Source: Zeugodacus cucurbitae (taxonomy: Eukaryota; Arthropoda; Insecta; Diptera; Tephritidae). From it: a DNA stretch of 64,000 nucleotides. The notes under the pieces were generated by a model. That model saw only the letters and a list, made by a program, of their open reading frames with translations, was not told the origin of the DNA and did no database searches. Position numbers and translations under genes: made by a program. Within the stretch, counting starts at the first letter, position 1. Every line of letters starts with the position of its first letter. The stretch lies in assembly GCF_028554725.1 (NCBI RefSeq), contig NC_071671.1, positions 55,446,501 through 55,510,500 on the forward strand, read 5' to 3'. This document shows positions 12,300 through 23,559 of this stretch, one piece after another.

Positions 12300-13930
12300 T
12301 TAAGGAAAGGCTAAGTTCGGGTGCAACCGAACATTTTATACTCTCGCAATTTATTGATGTAATTTTATAAAGATAACACAATTCGACCCATATATTCGGC
12401 ATAAAGTTTTATAGAATAACGAAAATCATCATAAATTGTATATGGGGACTGAGGTAATTCCTAAACCGATTTCAATCGTTTTCACCACCAAGATACAATA
12501 TATCGAAGACTATACGCTCACTTAATTTAATACTACTTATAATTAGGTATATGGGATCTGGGGGAACTTATGACCCGATTTTAATCATTATTGGTACAGA
12601 GACAAACTGTTATAAGAAAAGAATTCAGAGGGAATGAATTACATTAAAATATCTGAGAGATTTACCTATATTTTCGTTGGAAAATTACCCTTAGGCACTG
12701 AGTTCTTCATGTTCGATATCAGGGGTCTTGAAAAGTCATGGTCCGATAATGACAATTTTTCCACAAGTGAGGTCACAGCTCAAATAAAGCATTTGTGTAA
12801 AGTTTTATTCCGTTAAATTCATTGGTTCCTTATGTATATATTATAAAGTGAGGGAATAAGATGGAATTCAAAATTGAGTTATATGCAAAGTAGGCGTAGT
12901 TGTCAACCGATTTCGTCCATATTCCATCAGTGTCATCAGGGTGTCAAGAATATATTATATACCGAATTTCATTGAAATCTCTTGAGTAGTTCTTGAGATA
13001 TGGTTTTTGACCCATAAGTGGGCGACGCCACGCCCATATTCCATTTTGTAAAAAAAATCTCAGTGCAGCTTACCCCTGCCATTTCTTATGTACAATTTGG
13101 TGTTTCTGACGTTTCTCGTTAGTGAGTTAACCCACTTTTAGTCATTTTCCACCTTACCTTTGTATGGGAGGTGGGCGTGGTTACTATCCGATTTCTTTCA
13201 TTTTTGGAATGAAAGGAAACGCTAAAAGAAATTTTGTAAAAAAAATCTCAGTGCAGCTTACCCCTGCCATTTCTTATGTACAATTTGGTGTTTCTGACGT
13301 TTCTCGTTAGTGAGTTAACCCACTTTTAGTCATTTTCCACCTTACCTTTGTATGGGAGGTGGGCGTGGTTACTATCCGATTTCTTTCATTTTTGGAATGA
13401 AAGGAAACGCTAAAAGAAATGACTGCAGAAAGTTTGGTTTATATAGCTTTATTGGTTTGCGAGTTATATACAAAAAACCTATTTGGGGTCGTGGTCACGC
13501 CTACTTTTCAAAAACAATTACATCCAAATGTGCCCCTCCCTAATGCGAACCTATATTCCACATTTTTTCATAACTTTATTTATGGCTTAGTTATGACACT
13601 GATTAGGTTTTCGTTTTTCGCCATTTTGTGGGCGTGGCAGTGGACCGATTTTGCCCAGTTTCATAAGCAACCTCCTCAGGACGCCAAGGAATATGTGAAA
13701 TTCAGAGGAAATATTTTGGTTCTATTAATAAGTCTCCGTGCAATGTGTGAAATGGGCCATAACTTCCCCTATCTCCCATATATTTAATATTACCGTTTTC
13801 AAACTTTCAATGGACTTTGCACCATATATATGACGAATATGTAGGTCAAATTCTTTGTTATATTAATAAAATTAAATAAATAATTTGCGAGAGTATTAAT
13901 TGTTCGGTTACATCCGAAGCCCTTCTTTAC
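12300..13930 (+). repeat. dispersed repeat family A, copy A1 with inverted 5' ends
   Basis: It begins TAAGGAAAGGCTAAGTTCGG at about 12300, followed by ACCGAACATTTTATACTCTCGCAA. It ends with the reverse complement of that end: TTTGCGAGAGTATTAATTGTTCGG, then AAGCCCTTCTTTACTT up to 13930. The last 200 bases or so (from about 13720) are inverted 5'-end sequence and replace the 3' end seen in copies A2, A3 and A4. The interior has the usual family blocks: a 'gaccgattt' motif, GTGGGCGTGG, and CCCATAAGTGGGCG. It includes a perfect 188-bp tandem duplication, listed separately. No credible coding frame; frames of 63 and 122 codons here are repeat shadows. The family is unclassified by me. Confidence 0.75.
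13043..13418. repeat. perfect 188-bp tandem duplication inside A1
   Basis: Units 13043-13230 and 13231-13418 read identical base for base, including the run of eight A. Each unit begins ATTTTGTAAAAAAAATCTCA and ends AACGCTAAAAGAA. The surrounding family A sequence is single-copy in other copies, so the duplication is specific to A1. Confidence 0.95.
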
Positions 13931-14260
13931 TTTTAAAAAATAATTTTGCTATCGATGAGAAGATAAGATTTTTCGAGATGCCGAAATTTCGGGTTTTTGG
14001 ATTCTTCATAAACGAATTTTAAATATTAAAAAAGTTTTTGGAGATCATTTTGATGTTTATGCGAAGATAACAACATTTTAGTTGGAAAGAAATTATCCCG
14101 AAATTTCGGAATGGCAGAATGACATTGAAAATTAATGAAATATATAAATTTTTTATTTAAAAATCAATTATTATTTATTAAAAACGCTATAGTAGAGCAC
14201 ATTTTCATGTTTATGAAGTGAACAGAAATTTTTTCAGTATTCCGAAATTTCGGATTTGTA
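13931..14260. repeat. three copies of palindrome CCGAAATTTCGG
   Basis: The 12-bp perfect palindrome occurs at 13981-13992, 14098-14109 and 14242-14253. Flanking words such as GAAGATAA also recur beside the first two (near 13959 and 14063), suggesting a decayed tandem array with units of about 117-144 bp. No coding potential. Confidence 0.7.
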
Positions 14261-16849
14261 GTACACGACTTAATTATGTTCAAAACTACTAAGCGAGCGA
14301 TGAAAAACAGCAGAAACATTAAATTTCTCGGTAGCATTAGTACTGAAGACTTTGGAAGAATACTTAAAAATGGAAATACATAAATATTGGACAATGGACT
14401 TGCAGCCACCCGCTTTTAGATATACAATTTTAGATGATGTCTCATATCTTAGCGTCTACAGGACCAATCTGAATCACACTGATTAAATAATTTTCCCTTG
14501 ATATCCATGTATAATAGGCAGCACAGATTAAGAATCAGTTGAACCACATAGACTAGCAGTAAATCCAACAAAAATTTCGGCATAAAGATATTCCGAATAA
14601 AAACATGGCAATAAATGTTTAAATGCAATCAAATCGCTCTTCTAAGCAAATGTGTTTGAGTGTGCTTCAGTTTGAGGCCTAAATAAATATTGCAAATGCA
14701 GAACTGGGGCACACTGGTTTATTGTTTGGTGCATGAATTTAAGCATTTTTATGAATTTCGTGTGTTTGTATGTAGGTGTATGTTGAGAAAGGTGTACGAT
14801 GTCGTATATGTAGGAGTGTGCACGTCTGTCGCTTGCTAAGCTGTCGATCTGTCTGGACTGGACAGCTTGTACACACATAGATGTTTGAGATCATAAATAT
14901 ATATGGATGTGTGTCTTTATATTCCTGCTTGTCACATCAAAAATTACAAAAGGTGCTTCCGTTAAGGATTTCCAGTGACAACAAGCAACAACAACAACAG
15001 AATCAAGTAAGAGACAAAAATAAAATGTCATAAAAATAAAATACAACAACAAACACCGGTTGTTTTTTGCACAAAGCAGTATGTTGCATAAACAATTTTT
15101 ATTGCTGCAACAACAACAACAACAATTTGCTTAGTCATATGTCTGTGTATGTATGTCTACATAAAATAGAGAGAACATTTCGAAAAACGAGTTATTTTGT
15201 ATTTGTGTTGGGAAATTTAAATGTTTTATGTGCACAGACTCACCCATGAGTACAAACACTCTCACACATACACTCATGTATACGAAAAGGACATAAATAA
15301 ACTCAAGCACTTTCACATGTCCTGCTTGTTGGCATTGTATTTCATATATGTAACTACATATTTCTGAATGAAAGTAAGAGTTCTGCTGTGATAAGTATCG
15401 AGTGCAACTGCTCATGCGAAATATTGTAGCAGCCTTCAAGGGGCTAAAGGGACATGTGTACTTGAAATACACTAAACACTTATGTACAAGTTAAAGGGTT
15501 GCTCACATGAGAGTGGGCAGCAGCATGTTTGAGACACACAAACATATAGAAAAACACACACACCGGATATGTCCTACTCGTGTCTAAGGATTAGGTCATC
15601 TTCTGCATGGAAAAATTGGATTTGGCGATGACATCAGCAAATATCCGTAAGACTACAACAAACAATGAGACAAATAAACTAAAAATCATGCTTGCAATTC
15701 AAAACAACTTACACACACATACATACATACATACGTGTAAGTGTCATCACTTCTCTTTGCTCAGCAGTTGAAGGGAGTGTTTACATTTATTTGCATTTGC
15801 GAAAACTAGATTTGTTTTCAAAAGGTTTATTTTGTATTCGAGGAATTTTCATTTACCATTTCTCAAATTTTCTGATTTTGGTTTTTCTAAGTAAATTTTT
15901 ACCAAAGAATTTTATTATCAAATATTTTGGTAGCTCTTGAAGAATTGAAGTGGAATTCGTTGAAGTTGTCGACATACATACATATGTATGTAAAAATACA
16001 AAAATAACATTTTTACCAGAAATATTGATTTAAAGAACATATATGCCTATGTACATATGTGATTACAGTGAGGTGAGTCGTATATTAGAAACCCTGTAAC
16101 AGTATATTTTCAAATCTTTAAATATAATATATTCTAATTGCATTCATTTGCCACTGACAGAGTTAAGCCTTCAAAATGTATCTGATATGAAATGATTTCA
16201 AATAATTGCTGACTGGTGTCATAAAAATAAACTTACAAACAGAATGCAAACTTGCAATTATTCTTTACCCTCTTCCTTTATATTGAATATTTATGAAATT
16301 AAAATTTCAATTTTTTATGTATTTAGATTAAACATCCTTACCTGACTTATGATATAAGGTTCCCACATAGAGTCACTGATTTTGTTAACTAAATTCTTAT
16401 AATATTGTTAAAATCTGAGTGTCCGTGTAGGCAATAACTTGAATAAAAACTGATGAAACTTAAATCTGCAAATGGAGGTTGGTGTGGTATTTGAGTGGAA
16501 TCAGTCATTCCTAAAAACCAATTTTATTCAAACAAAGTTATACGATCCTGTAACTAAATTACATTTCAACTACGAAACGAGATCTCTATAGAAAGGAACA
16601 TGGTTTGAATTAAACGTTTTGAAAAAAGTGCTTGGCTCTGTCTTCTGACAGGTTTTATGCACATATGCCATATTCAGTACAAGTTTCGATTCGAATATAT
16701 TAAAATTTTGAAATTGCCTTTTATGGAACAAATTTAGAATTATCAAATTTAACACGGAGACAAAATAATATGCATATAAGTTTTTTGCCCTTTCCCTTTA
16801 ATGAGAACTTTAATATTTCACAAAATTCGTAATTCTGTTCATAACATTT
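14261..16849. other. non-coding DNA with microsatellites
   Basis: No gene. CAACAACAAC clusters lie near 14985 and 15105, and a CA/CATA microsatellite lies at 15712-15734. A palindromic CATACATACATATGTATGTA lies near 15972. The 113-codon minus frame 15472-15131 and other frames are unsupported. Confidence 0.55.
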
Positions 16850-17387
16850 TCGGTAGGTTCTTTCAATTTTCACAACATATCATTGGGATGCAAGGAAAAT
16901 ATTATAAATCGAATTTCATTGAAATTGGTCGAGCAGTTTCGGAGATATAGTTTTTGACCCCTAAGTGGACGGATCCACGCCCATTTAAAATTTGAGTGCA
17001 CCCCTTCTGTACCTTCTTCATAATAAAATTTATGGTTTCTAGTGTTTCATCATCATCAAAATATCCCTTGCGTGTTAGTAAAATTTTGTTTTGTTTCACT
17101 AGTTGCAATCATATGAAATGTAAAAATATATCTAATTATGTTTCAATTAAAAAAAAAAAAAAAACAAAAAGATATCCCAATTTTTGCTCAAGTTGCAGCT
17201 TGCACAGACAGACGGACAGACAGACAGACATCCGGATTTGAATTCCACTTTTCATCCTGATCACTTTGGTATATATAACTCTATATCTAACTTGTTTAGT
17301 TTTGGGTGTTACAAACAACCGTTATATGGACAAAACTATTATACTCTCTTAGCAACTTTGTTGGGAGAGTATAAAAAATAGGACTAA
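16850..17387 (+). repeat. dispersed repeat family A, 3' half (A2)
   Basis: The similarity to A3 starts at TTTTCACAACATATCATT and runs through ATTTCATTGAAATTGGTCGA and the GACAGACGGACAGACAGACA block. It ends with the family 3' end: CTGATCACTTTGGTATATAT, then TATACTCTCTTAGCAACTTT and GTTGGGAGAGTATAAAAA. The 5' half is missing. The terminal TATACTCTC...GAGAGTATA forms a hairpin. A 17-base A run sits at about 17148-17164. Confidence 0.75.
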
Positions 17388-17511
17388 CAAATTTAATTTT
17401 TTTCTGATATTTTTCTCACTCAGCTACAGTCCGAGGAATTTCAAATTTACTGTATTCCAGTTTTTAATTCCCAGACAATAAATTTCAATTAATTTTTCCG
17501 TTTTCCAATAG

Positions 17512-17757
17512 ATGTCTCAAGGGTCAAGCACTGGTCGATTAATTCGATTTCTTTTATATCGACCTTGGACATTTGTGTCAATATTAACCCAACAAAATAT
17601 TTGTAGAGATCTGTTTGCATCCCAAACTTATTCTCAACTGGAAGTGTCACTTTTTGAGCCGAATTCTCGACATTTGCTGGAAATTTTGCTTTTCTTTTTT
17701 AATTCCAAGATAAGTGCGGCTGAGGCTCATCGACATTTGAAACCGTTTTTATAGAAA
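17512..17757 (+). pseudogene. mariner transposase N-terminal remnant
   Basis: A short frame whose last third reads NSRHLLEILLFFF followed by NSKISAAEAHRHL. This closely follows the first helix-turn-helix of Mos-type mariner transposases (pattern RHLLLFFF...K-x-AAEAHR-L). It ends in a stop right after the motif, and no DDE catalytic domain follows. The upstream two thirds of the frame have no match. It is a scrap, unrelated in position to the other mariners. Moderate confidence, because the match covers only about 25 residues. Confidence 0.45.
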
Positions 17758-18967
17758 AAAACTTAAATTTGCAAAAAAAACGACGGAAGCAAAGTTGTAG
17801 ACCTATTATATTCCTCATGTACATACACAACGATTTGAGTTAGAAATGTACTATTACAAAATCCTAACCGTGTTGGAAAATTCTCTGAATAGTATTTTCT
17901 TAAAAATATTAAACCCTAATATAGTTCCAATTGAATTTATATTTAAAATTTAGGAACATTTTACTACTTTTTTTAAAAAATCTACCTAACTTTAGATTTC
18001 AATTCCAATATCTCAGAGTGTTCATTACTACGTTACCTTTTTTCCTAAAACAACCAAGCTTTCGCCAAAACTTTTCATACATACTACATATGGTCTGAAA
18101 CTGTTTCTTTTGATTTTAATGCAAAAGCATTTGCGATAAAAACTTGTAAATTAAGAATGAATGCGATATACTTTTATTTATAAATATATTGAATGTCGAT
18201 TTTAGGATACTGTATTCTTCTGATATTTGAACATATTCAGCCTTATTGTAAATTTCATGGGAATTAAGGTCTATGTATATTAAGTAGTTCTTTGGCTATA
18301 TGAAACAATAGCTAAATTAATACGCCATGGGATCCTTGTGTGGTGGAGGGAAGTAATGAGCGATACTGCTATTTTTAAATCACTGTGATTTTATATTGCT
18401 CTTGCGATCGCAGCCAAAAAAACGAATTTATGAGAATTTGTACTCCACATTTTTTTTTTTTTTTTTAATTTTTTACATTTACTTTTTTATTAATGTTAAC
18501 AATATCCAAAAATTTCCTGCTTTTGGAATAACAATTAATTAATTCATACATTTTGGGTACATTTAACTGCTTTTGTAAACACCGTACCCAAAATTATCGA
18601 GACTGGTAAATTAACGTCCACCCTCATTTTCAGTCGATACCAGCTAGATCTTCATTATTAGACTAATTTAGGTGCATGGCTACAGAGGAATCTGAGGTAA
18701 TAACGTAAGGCTAATGAGCTTTTAAGGCTAGGCACGACAGCCTTAGCTACTGTGGATTGCGAACAAGTAGGAGCACCTACGTCCTTGTGATCTACTAGCC
18801 AGTTGGGCTGGGCAAGCGCTGGTCAGTCACAAGATCCTTCTTACAAAAGCAAACTCGTTAGATGTCTAGGACGCTCAACCCTTCGTTATGGAATTCCCCG
18901 TCAATGCAAAATCAAGTATAAAATTCATAAAGGACTGACATCATCGAAACTGAGTATTCTTGAATAT
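17758..18967. other. AT-rich non-coding DNA
   Basis: No gene recognised. A T-rich run lies near 18450-18490. The block 18610-18910 is less AT-rich and may be an old transposon fragment, but I could not match it to a family. Confidence 0.5.
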
Positions 18968-19276
18968 ATTTCCTATACAATGACGATCTTTTTGATTTGT
19001 TGAAAATTGTCAATTTGGCATTATAGAAACGACAATTTTTTTATTAAAAAAAACGATATTTTTTCAAAACTACGGCATTTTGTTAATTTTTGATATTTTT
19101 AAAAAATTGTAGGTCATTGTATAGGAAATGCCTTCAACTTCAATAACCTTTTTGATTTTTTTGTTTCTGCTACTTTCTTAAAAAAAATCACGAAAATCGC
19201 TTAATTTTTAATGCTTTACACTGATATAGCCTCTTAATAAATGTACCAGATAACTATCATATGAACCACCCTGTAT
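18968..19276. repeat. inverted repeat and transposon-like end
   Basis: ATTTCCTATACAATGAC (18968-18984) is repeated as its exact reverse complement at 19113-19129, around a loop of 128 bases made of AT-rich sequence. The stretch ends near 19276 with GAACCACCCTGTATA, which on the minus strand reads TATACAGGGTGGTTC, a start commonly seen in insect DNA transposons. The matching left end was not found, so this may be the right flank of a non-autonomous element. Confidence 0.5.
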
Positions 19277-21293
19277 AAATGTTATTTATTTTCTGGAATC
19301 TTTGCTAAAATTGTCTTAACAGAAACGTCGTTTCTTTTCGAATCTTTTGATTATTTTAAAATAAAGAATATACTTTTTGACTATTGTCATTATAATTTCA
19401 TTATAATATTTTATTGGACTCATCAGTATCAGTTTCATCAGCGATAATTCAAGAACGCTAAACTATGCTTTCTATATTAATCTTGAATTCTGGCATAAAC
19501 CCTTTTCAGCCTTTCTCAATTTAAAGACAAAGCTTGTTCTTGCAAGCTAACAACTTTTGATTCCCTCCACTTACATCCAACCATCGATGCAACGCCTGCA
19601 ACACCGTTGCAAACACGCCAGCCGCTGGCTGCTGCTGACTGCTGACAGTCTGTGGCAAAATTTTAATGAAAACTTAGCAGCTTAAAATGGAAATTCATAA
19701 TTTGTAAGTTGTTGAAATGAGCCAAAGTATTGGCAAATCCGCTGCAACATACAACAACAGTAACAACAGCGCTAAATGCATTTGCACCAAACTAAGTACG
19801 CATGAGAGTGTGTGGGAGAGTGTTGCAAGTGCATAAGAAACTGTACGCACACACACACATTTAATCACTTGCCAAAGTTATAATTCAGATTTGCGAATAC
19901 ACACAGATACATGTACATGTGCTATCAACTATTACTAACAAATAAGTACTTTGGCTCAGATTTTAGCCGAAAAGGAAATTGGTTACCACTACAGACGCCT
20001 TCTGCTGATGCTCGCCTTGCCTGCGTGGCTGCTGTATCAGCCATCAACGCCAAGGAAATTATGAAATTCATACAGGAAGGCAATTTTCTTCTTCGATATT
20101 CTGCTGAGCAGGCGGCAGCGTACACTGCTGCACACCCTTTTCATACTCACACACACATACTCGTATATATGTATGTACTGCAACTGTCTATGCATGTTGC
20201 AACGTGTTTGCCGCTTGCAATGCAAACGTTTGTGGCTTCACTTGCAGCAATTGTCCGCCTCCTTCACCGCCTTTGCCCCTAAAAGACTGCTTCTGCTGAT
20301 GTTCTTGCTGTTCGGGCTGCCTCTTCCATCGCTTGCGCTTAGCATTTAAGCCAGTGTGGCTGTTTTTATTTTCGGCTTAAAAAACATTTAGTGGTTAAAT
20401 AAGTTTTGCGGTAGTTCGTCGGAAATCCTGATTGCTGAGATGTTGCTGAGTTGCTGCTGTCTGCCGCTAGAAAGCTTGTTGGTTGGTTGTTTATTCAATG
20501 TATCTTTCGTGTGATCTCATGTTTTGCTGCAAATTATTAAGTTGAAATAGACAAATTTTGTTTTGCTGATTTGTTTGCGGATTACTGATGAGATTTTGGT
20601 TAATATTTTGCGGCAGCTTTTTGGCCAATAATCTAAATTAGAAAACGTTAATTAAAAATAATAAAATGTTGCATAAATTGTTGTTGATGAGATTTGTGGT
20701 TTATTAAGTGCCTGCTTTTGGTAGCAGGATGAGTCTTCTTTTTCATTTACTTTTTTCAGCATCTAAGATATCATCGCTATAGATTTAGGTAGGCATGTGA
20801 GGTGGTATCTTTTTAATACTATATTTCATTTTGACATCAGATGTTTAGGAATTTTTATGAGAAAAGGATTTTTATTCCAATACCATACATCATACTTTTT
20901 CCATATATCTAAGTCCATTTTCAATCAATATTGCGTGTTGTTTCAAAGCAAAGTCATATTATATTTTGGCCAAAACATTAACTTTTCAGTTGGTTACCAA
21001 CAAATAGTTTCATATGAATCTCAGTTTGAATACAAATCGAGAAACCAATACGAGCTTTACAGATATCTGCACACCAGCGCCATCTATCTAGTCGATGTAG
21101 AATTAGGTTGAGTTCTATGGCGGATACCTCGCGAGAGTTGGAATACACTTAGATCATAAGAGACAGCCCTTTTTGAAACCACCCTTTAGTCTGTCCAAAA
21201 CGTATTTTGAGACACGACAAAGCACCCTGAACCGACTGCATATCTGCAGGAATTTTTTATTTCTATATCTGCTAGTTCGTGAGTTGTTTAAAT
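19277..21293. other. non-coding DNA, GC-richer near 19.6-20.4 kb
   Basis: No supported gene. The 123-codon plus frame at 19911-20282 overlaps antisense frames and has no domain. CA repeats lie near 19850. A possible LINE tail on the minus strand ends at AACCTAAT (reverse of ATTAGGTT near 21100). Confidence 0.45.
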
Positions 21294-22338
21294 ATTGGTT
21301 GACAAATATCTCCCTTCCGCCTTTTGGTCTTTTGAATTTCGCAGTTATGTATAAAGTGCTATAGAGCTCGTATCAGGAAATACTACATATCTTTGAAAGG
21401 TCTTGACATAACCGAATTTTCCTTTTTTAAAGGCAAATCCGCTAGAGAAATGTTCCATCTTGTCGGAAGACCTGTGACGACGAATATCGATCAAATCATG
21501 GAAATCATCGAGTTAGACCGACATGTGGCACCACGTGACATCGCCCAGGAGATGGGAGTTAGTCACCAAACCATTTTAAACCATGTGCAAAAGGCTGGAT
21601 ACACAAAAAAGCTTGATGTTTGGGTGCCGCATGATTTGACACAAAAAAACCTTCTGAACCGAATCAACGCCTGTGATATATTGCTGAAACGGAACGAACT
21701 CGACCCATTTTTGAAAAGGATGGTGACTGGTGACGAAAAATGGATCACATACGACAATATCAAGCGAAAACGGTCGTGGTCGAAGGCCGGTGAATCGTCA
21801 CAAACAGTGGCCGAGCCGGGATTGACGGCCAAGAAGGTTTTGCTGTGTGTTTGGTGGGATTTGAAGGGAATGCACTCTGAGCTTAATTCTACCATCTACT
21901 ACTACATCTAGACCGCTTGAAGCAGACGATCGACTAGAAGCGTCCAGAATTGGCCAACAGGAAGGGTGTAGTGTTCCACCAGGACAACGACAGACCACAC
22001 ACTTCGTTGATGACTCGTCAGAAGCTACGTAAGCTCGGATGGCAGGTTTTGTCGCATCCACCATATAGCCCGACCACAGCGCCAAGTAATTACCACCTGT
22101 TCCTGTCCATGGCGAACGTCCTTGGTGGTGTAAAGTTGAACTCAAAACAGGCTTGTTTAAAGTGGCTGTCGGAGTTCTTCGCAAATACGAGGGACGTATT
22201 CTGAACTTGTCGTCTAGATGGAAACAGATTACCGAACGAAACGGCGCATATTTGAACTAAATCCGATCGCTATAACACTGTTTATAAAGCATTGAATAAA
22301 GAGCAAAAAAGCAGAAGGAAAATATTTGCCAACTTAAT
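21294..22338 (+). mobile_element. mariner element, most complete copy M2
   Basis: Both terminal repeats are visible. The left is TTGGTTGACAAATATC at about 21295; the right is the reverse complement of TTAAGTTGGCAAATAT ending near 22336. Both are flanked by TA. The coding region starts near 21393 and reads FKGKSARE, then jumps to GRPVTTNIDQ, so most of the first DNA-binding domain is deleted. DIAQEMGVSHQT, VWVPHDLTQKN, TGDEKWITYDN (first catalytic Asp) and KVLLCVWWD follow. A small deletion and frameshift lie at about 21870-21905. A second frame (21950-22204) has FHQDNDRPHTS with the second catalytic Asp intact, then TTAPSNYHLF, in which the third catalytic Asp of the DD34D triad is Asn. It is therefore inactive. 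The C-terminus is close to the normal end. Same family as M1 and M3. Confidence 0.92.
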
Positions 22339-23559
22339 AAATTCGTTTCAAGATCTTGCGACGTGAATCTCGATAAGATAATGGTCATTTAGAACCCCTA
22401 TAACTAAGTAAAAATCTTCCTAAAACTCTTCCAATATTAGACCACTTCCCTTGAATTAAAAGTACACGTTTTGAACTTGAGTATGAGGAGACGAGTTTAG
22501 CTTGTTGTAAGAAGTATAAGTTCACTCAACCGATATAACACGTCATTGCGTTTTTTTAAATGGATAATAAGAGGAATAAGTCCAGAAAGCTAACGATTTT
22601 AGTTCCTTGCTTTGAGATTGTAGATATTAAAGTTTTGCTGATATTTTTTTTCTATAAAAAAGCTAATTGGATTTTTTTACTTTTGATGAATTTTAATATT
22701 TTATTGTAATTTTTATGTGATTTTATGCCTGCGGCATTGCGACCTGGAGTCATTAACATGCAAAGAGCTATATAACATTCCTGCTGCCCTCGATTTACCA
22801 AGTATGTCCTCAATAAGTATTAAAAAATAAATAAAAACAAAACAAAAAAGTATCAAACCTACCTGTAAATGTAGATACATGTGTATGTATGTGTACTAGT
22901 ATAAGAAAATCCAAATCCAAGAATCTGTGTAGCGCTTTGTTATCTCATCAGCTTGTTGCTTCGCACTCATTGTTTGTTCTCCCATCCACGTTTCCTTCAC
23001 ACCTAACATTGTCGGCTGCTGCAATCGGTTTTCAAGTTATTGCGCTGGGCATTAGAGCTGCCTAGTAGCTGAGATGAGATGAGCTGAACTGAGCTGACAA
23101 TGGAAGTGGAAAGATGGGAAATCATATTAAAAACGTACAAAAAGTAGTGTTAGCTGCAGTGTGAAGGAAGTAGCGGTGTTGCCTGTGTGTGTGCCGTCGT
23201 AGAAGACAATCTGACACAGTGTTGAAATCCCTTGGTCTCGGATGTAATTTTTAGATTTTCTGCTATTTACGATTTTCTTGGAATTTATTATGTACTTTGT
23301 ATGCCTTTTGCCTGCCGTCTGAAACAATTGGAAAATAATTGCATTGTAATTGTTGTAAATTTAAAAAATAATTTTAGAGAGAATGAGAAATTTAAATTTG
23401 AGAAATAAAAAAATATTAATTGGGTTTTTGGATTAATTTGAATTTCAATTGTCTAAAGTAATGTTTTTATTCATTTATTACTGGTTATTGGCTCCACAAT
23501 TGAATAACATATTGTTTTCGTTATTTCACATTTCCACCAACCTCCAAGTGAGACAGCTA
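22339..23559. other. non-coding DNA
   Basis: No gene. AT-rich, with a TGTATGTATGTGTA microsatellite near 22880. A GAGCTGA-rich stretch lies around 23070-23100. Confidence 0.55.

Noticed and set aside
13419..13787. 122-codon frame in family A, and similar frames in A5 and A6
   Set aside because: Not conserved as a protein between copies; the DNA-level repeat explains the openness.
14039..14060. Sequence resembling the start of the bantam microRNA (GAGATCATTTTGA)
   Set aside because: The match covers only part of the mature sequence and no hairpin precursor is evident.
17205..17231. GACAGACGGACAGACAGACA block as a CRISPR or satellite array
   Set aside because: It is a microsatellite-like internal block of family A, found in the same place in A3 and A5.
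21563..22184. Minus-strand frames of 110 and 128 codons
   Set aside because: Antisense shadows of mariner M2.
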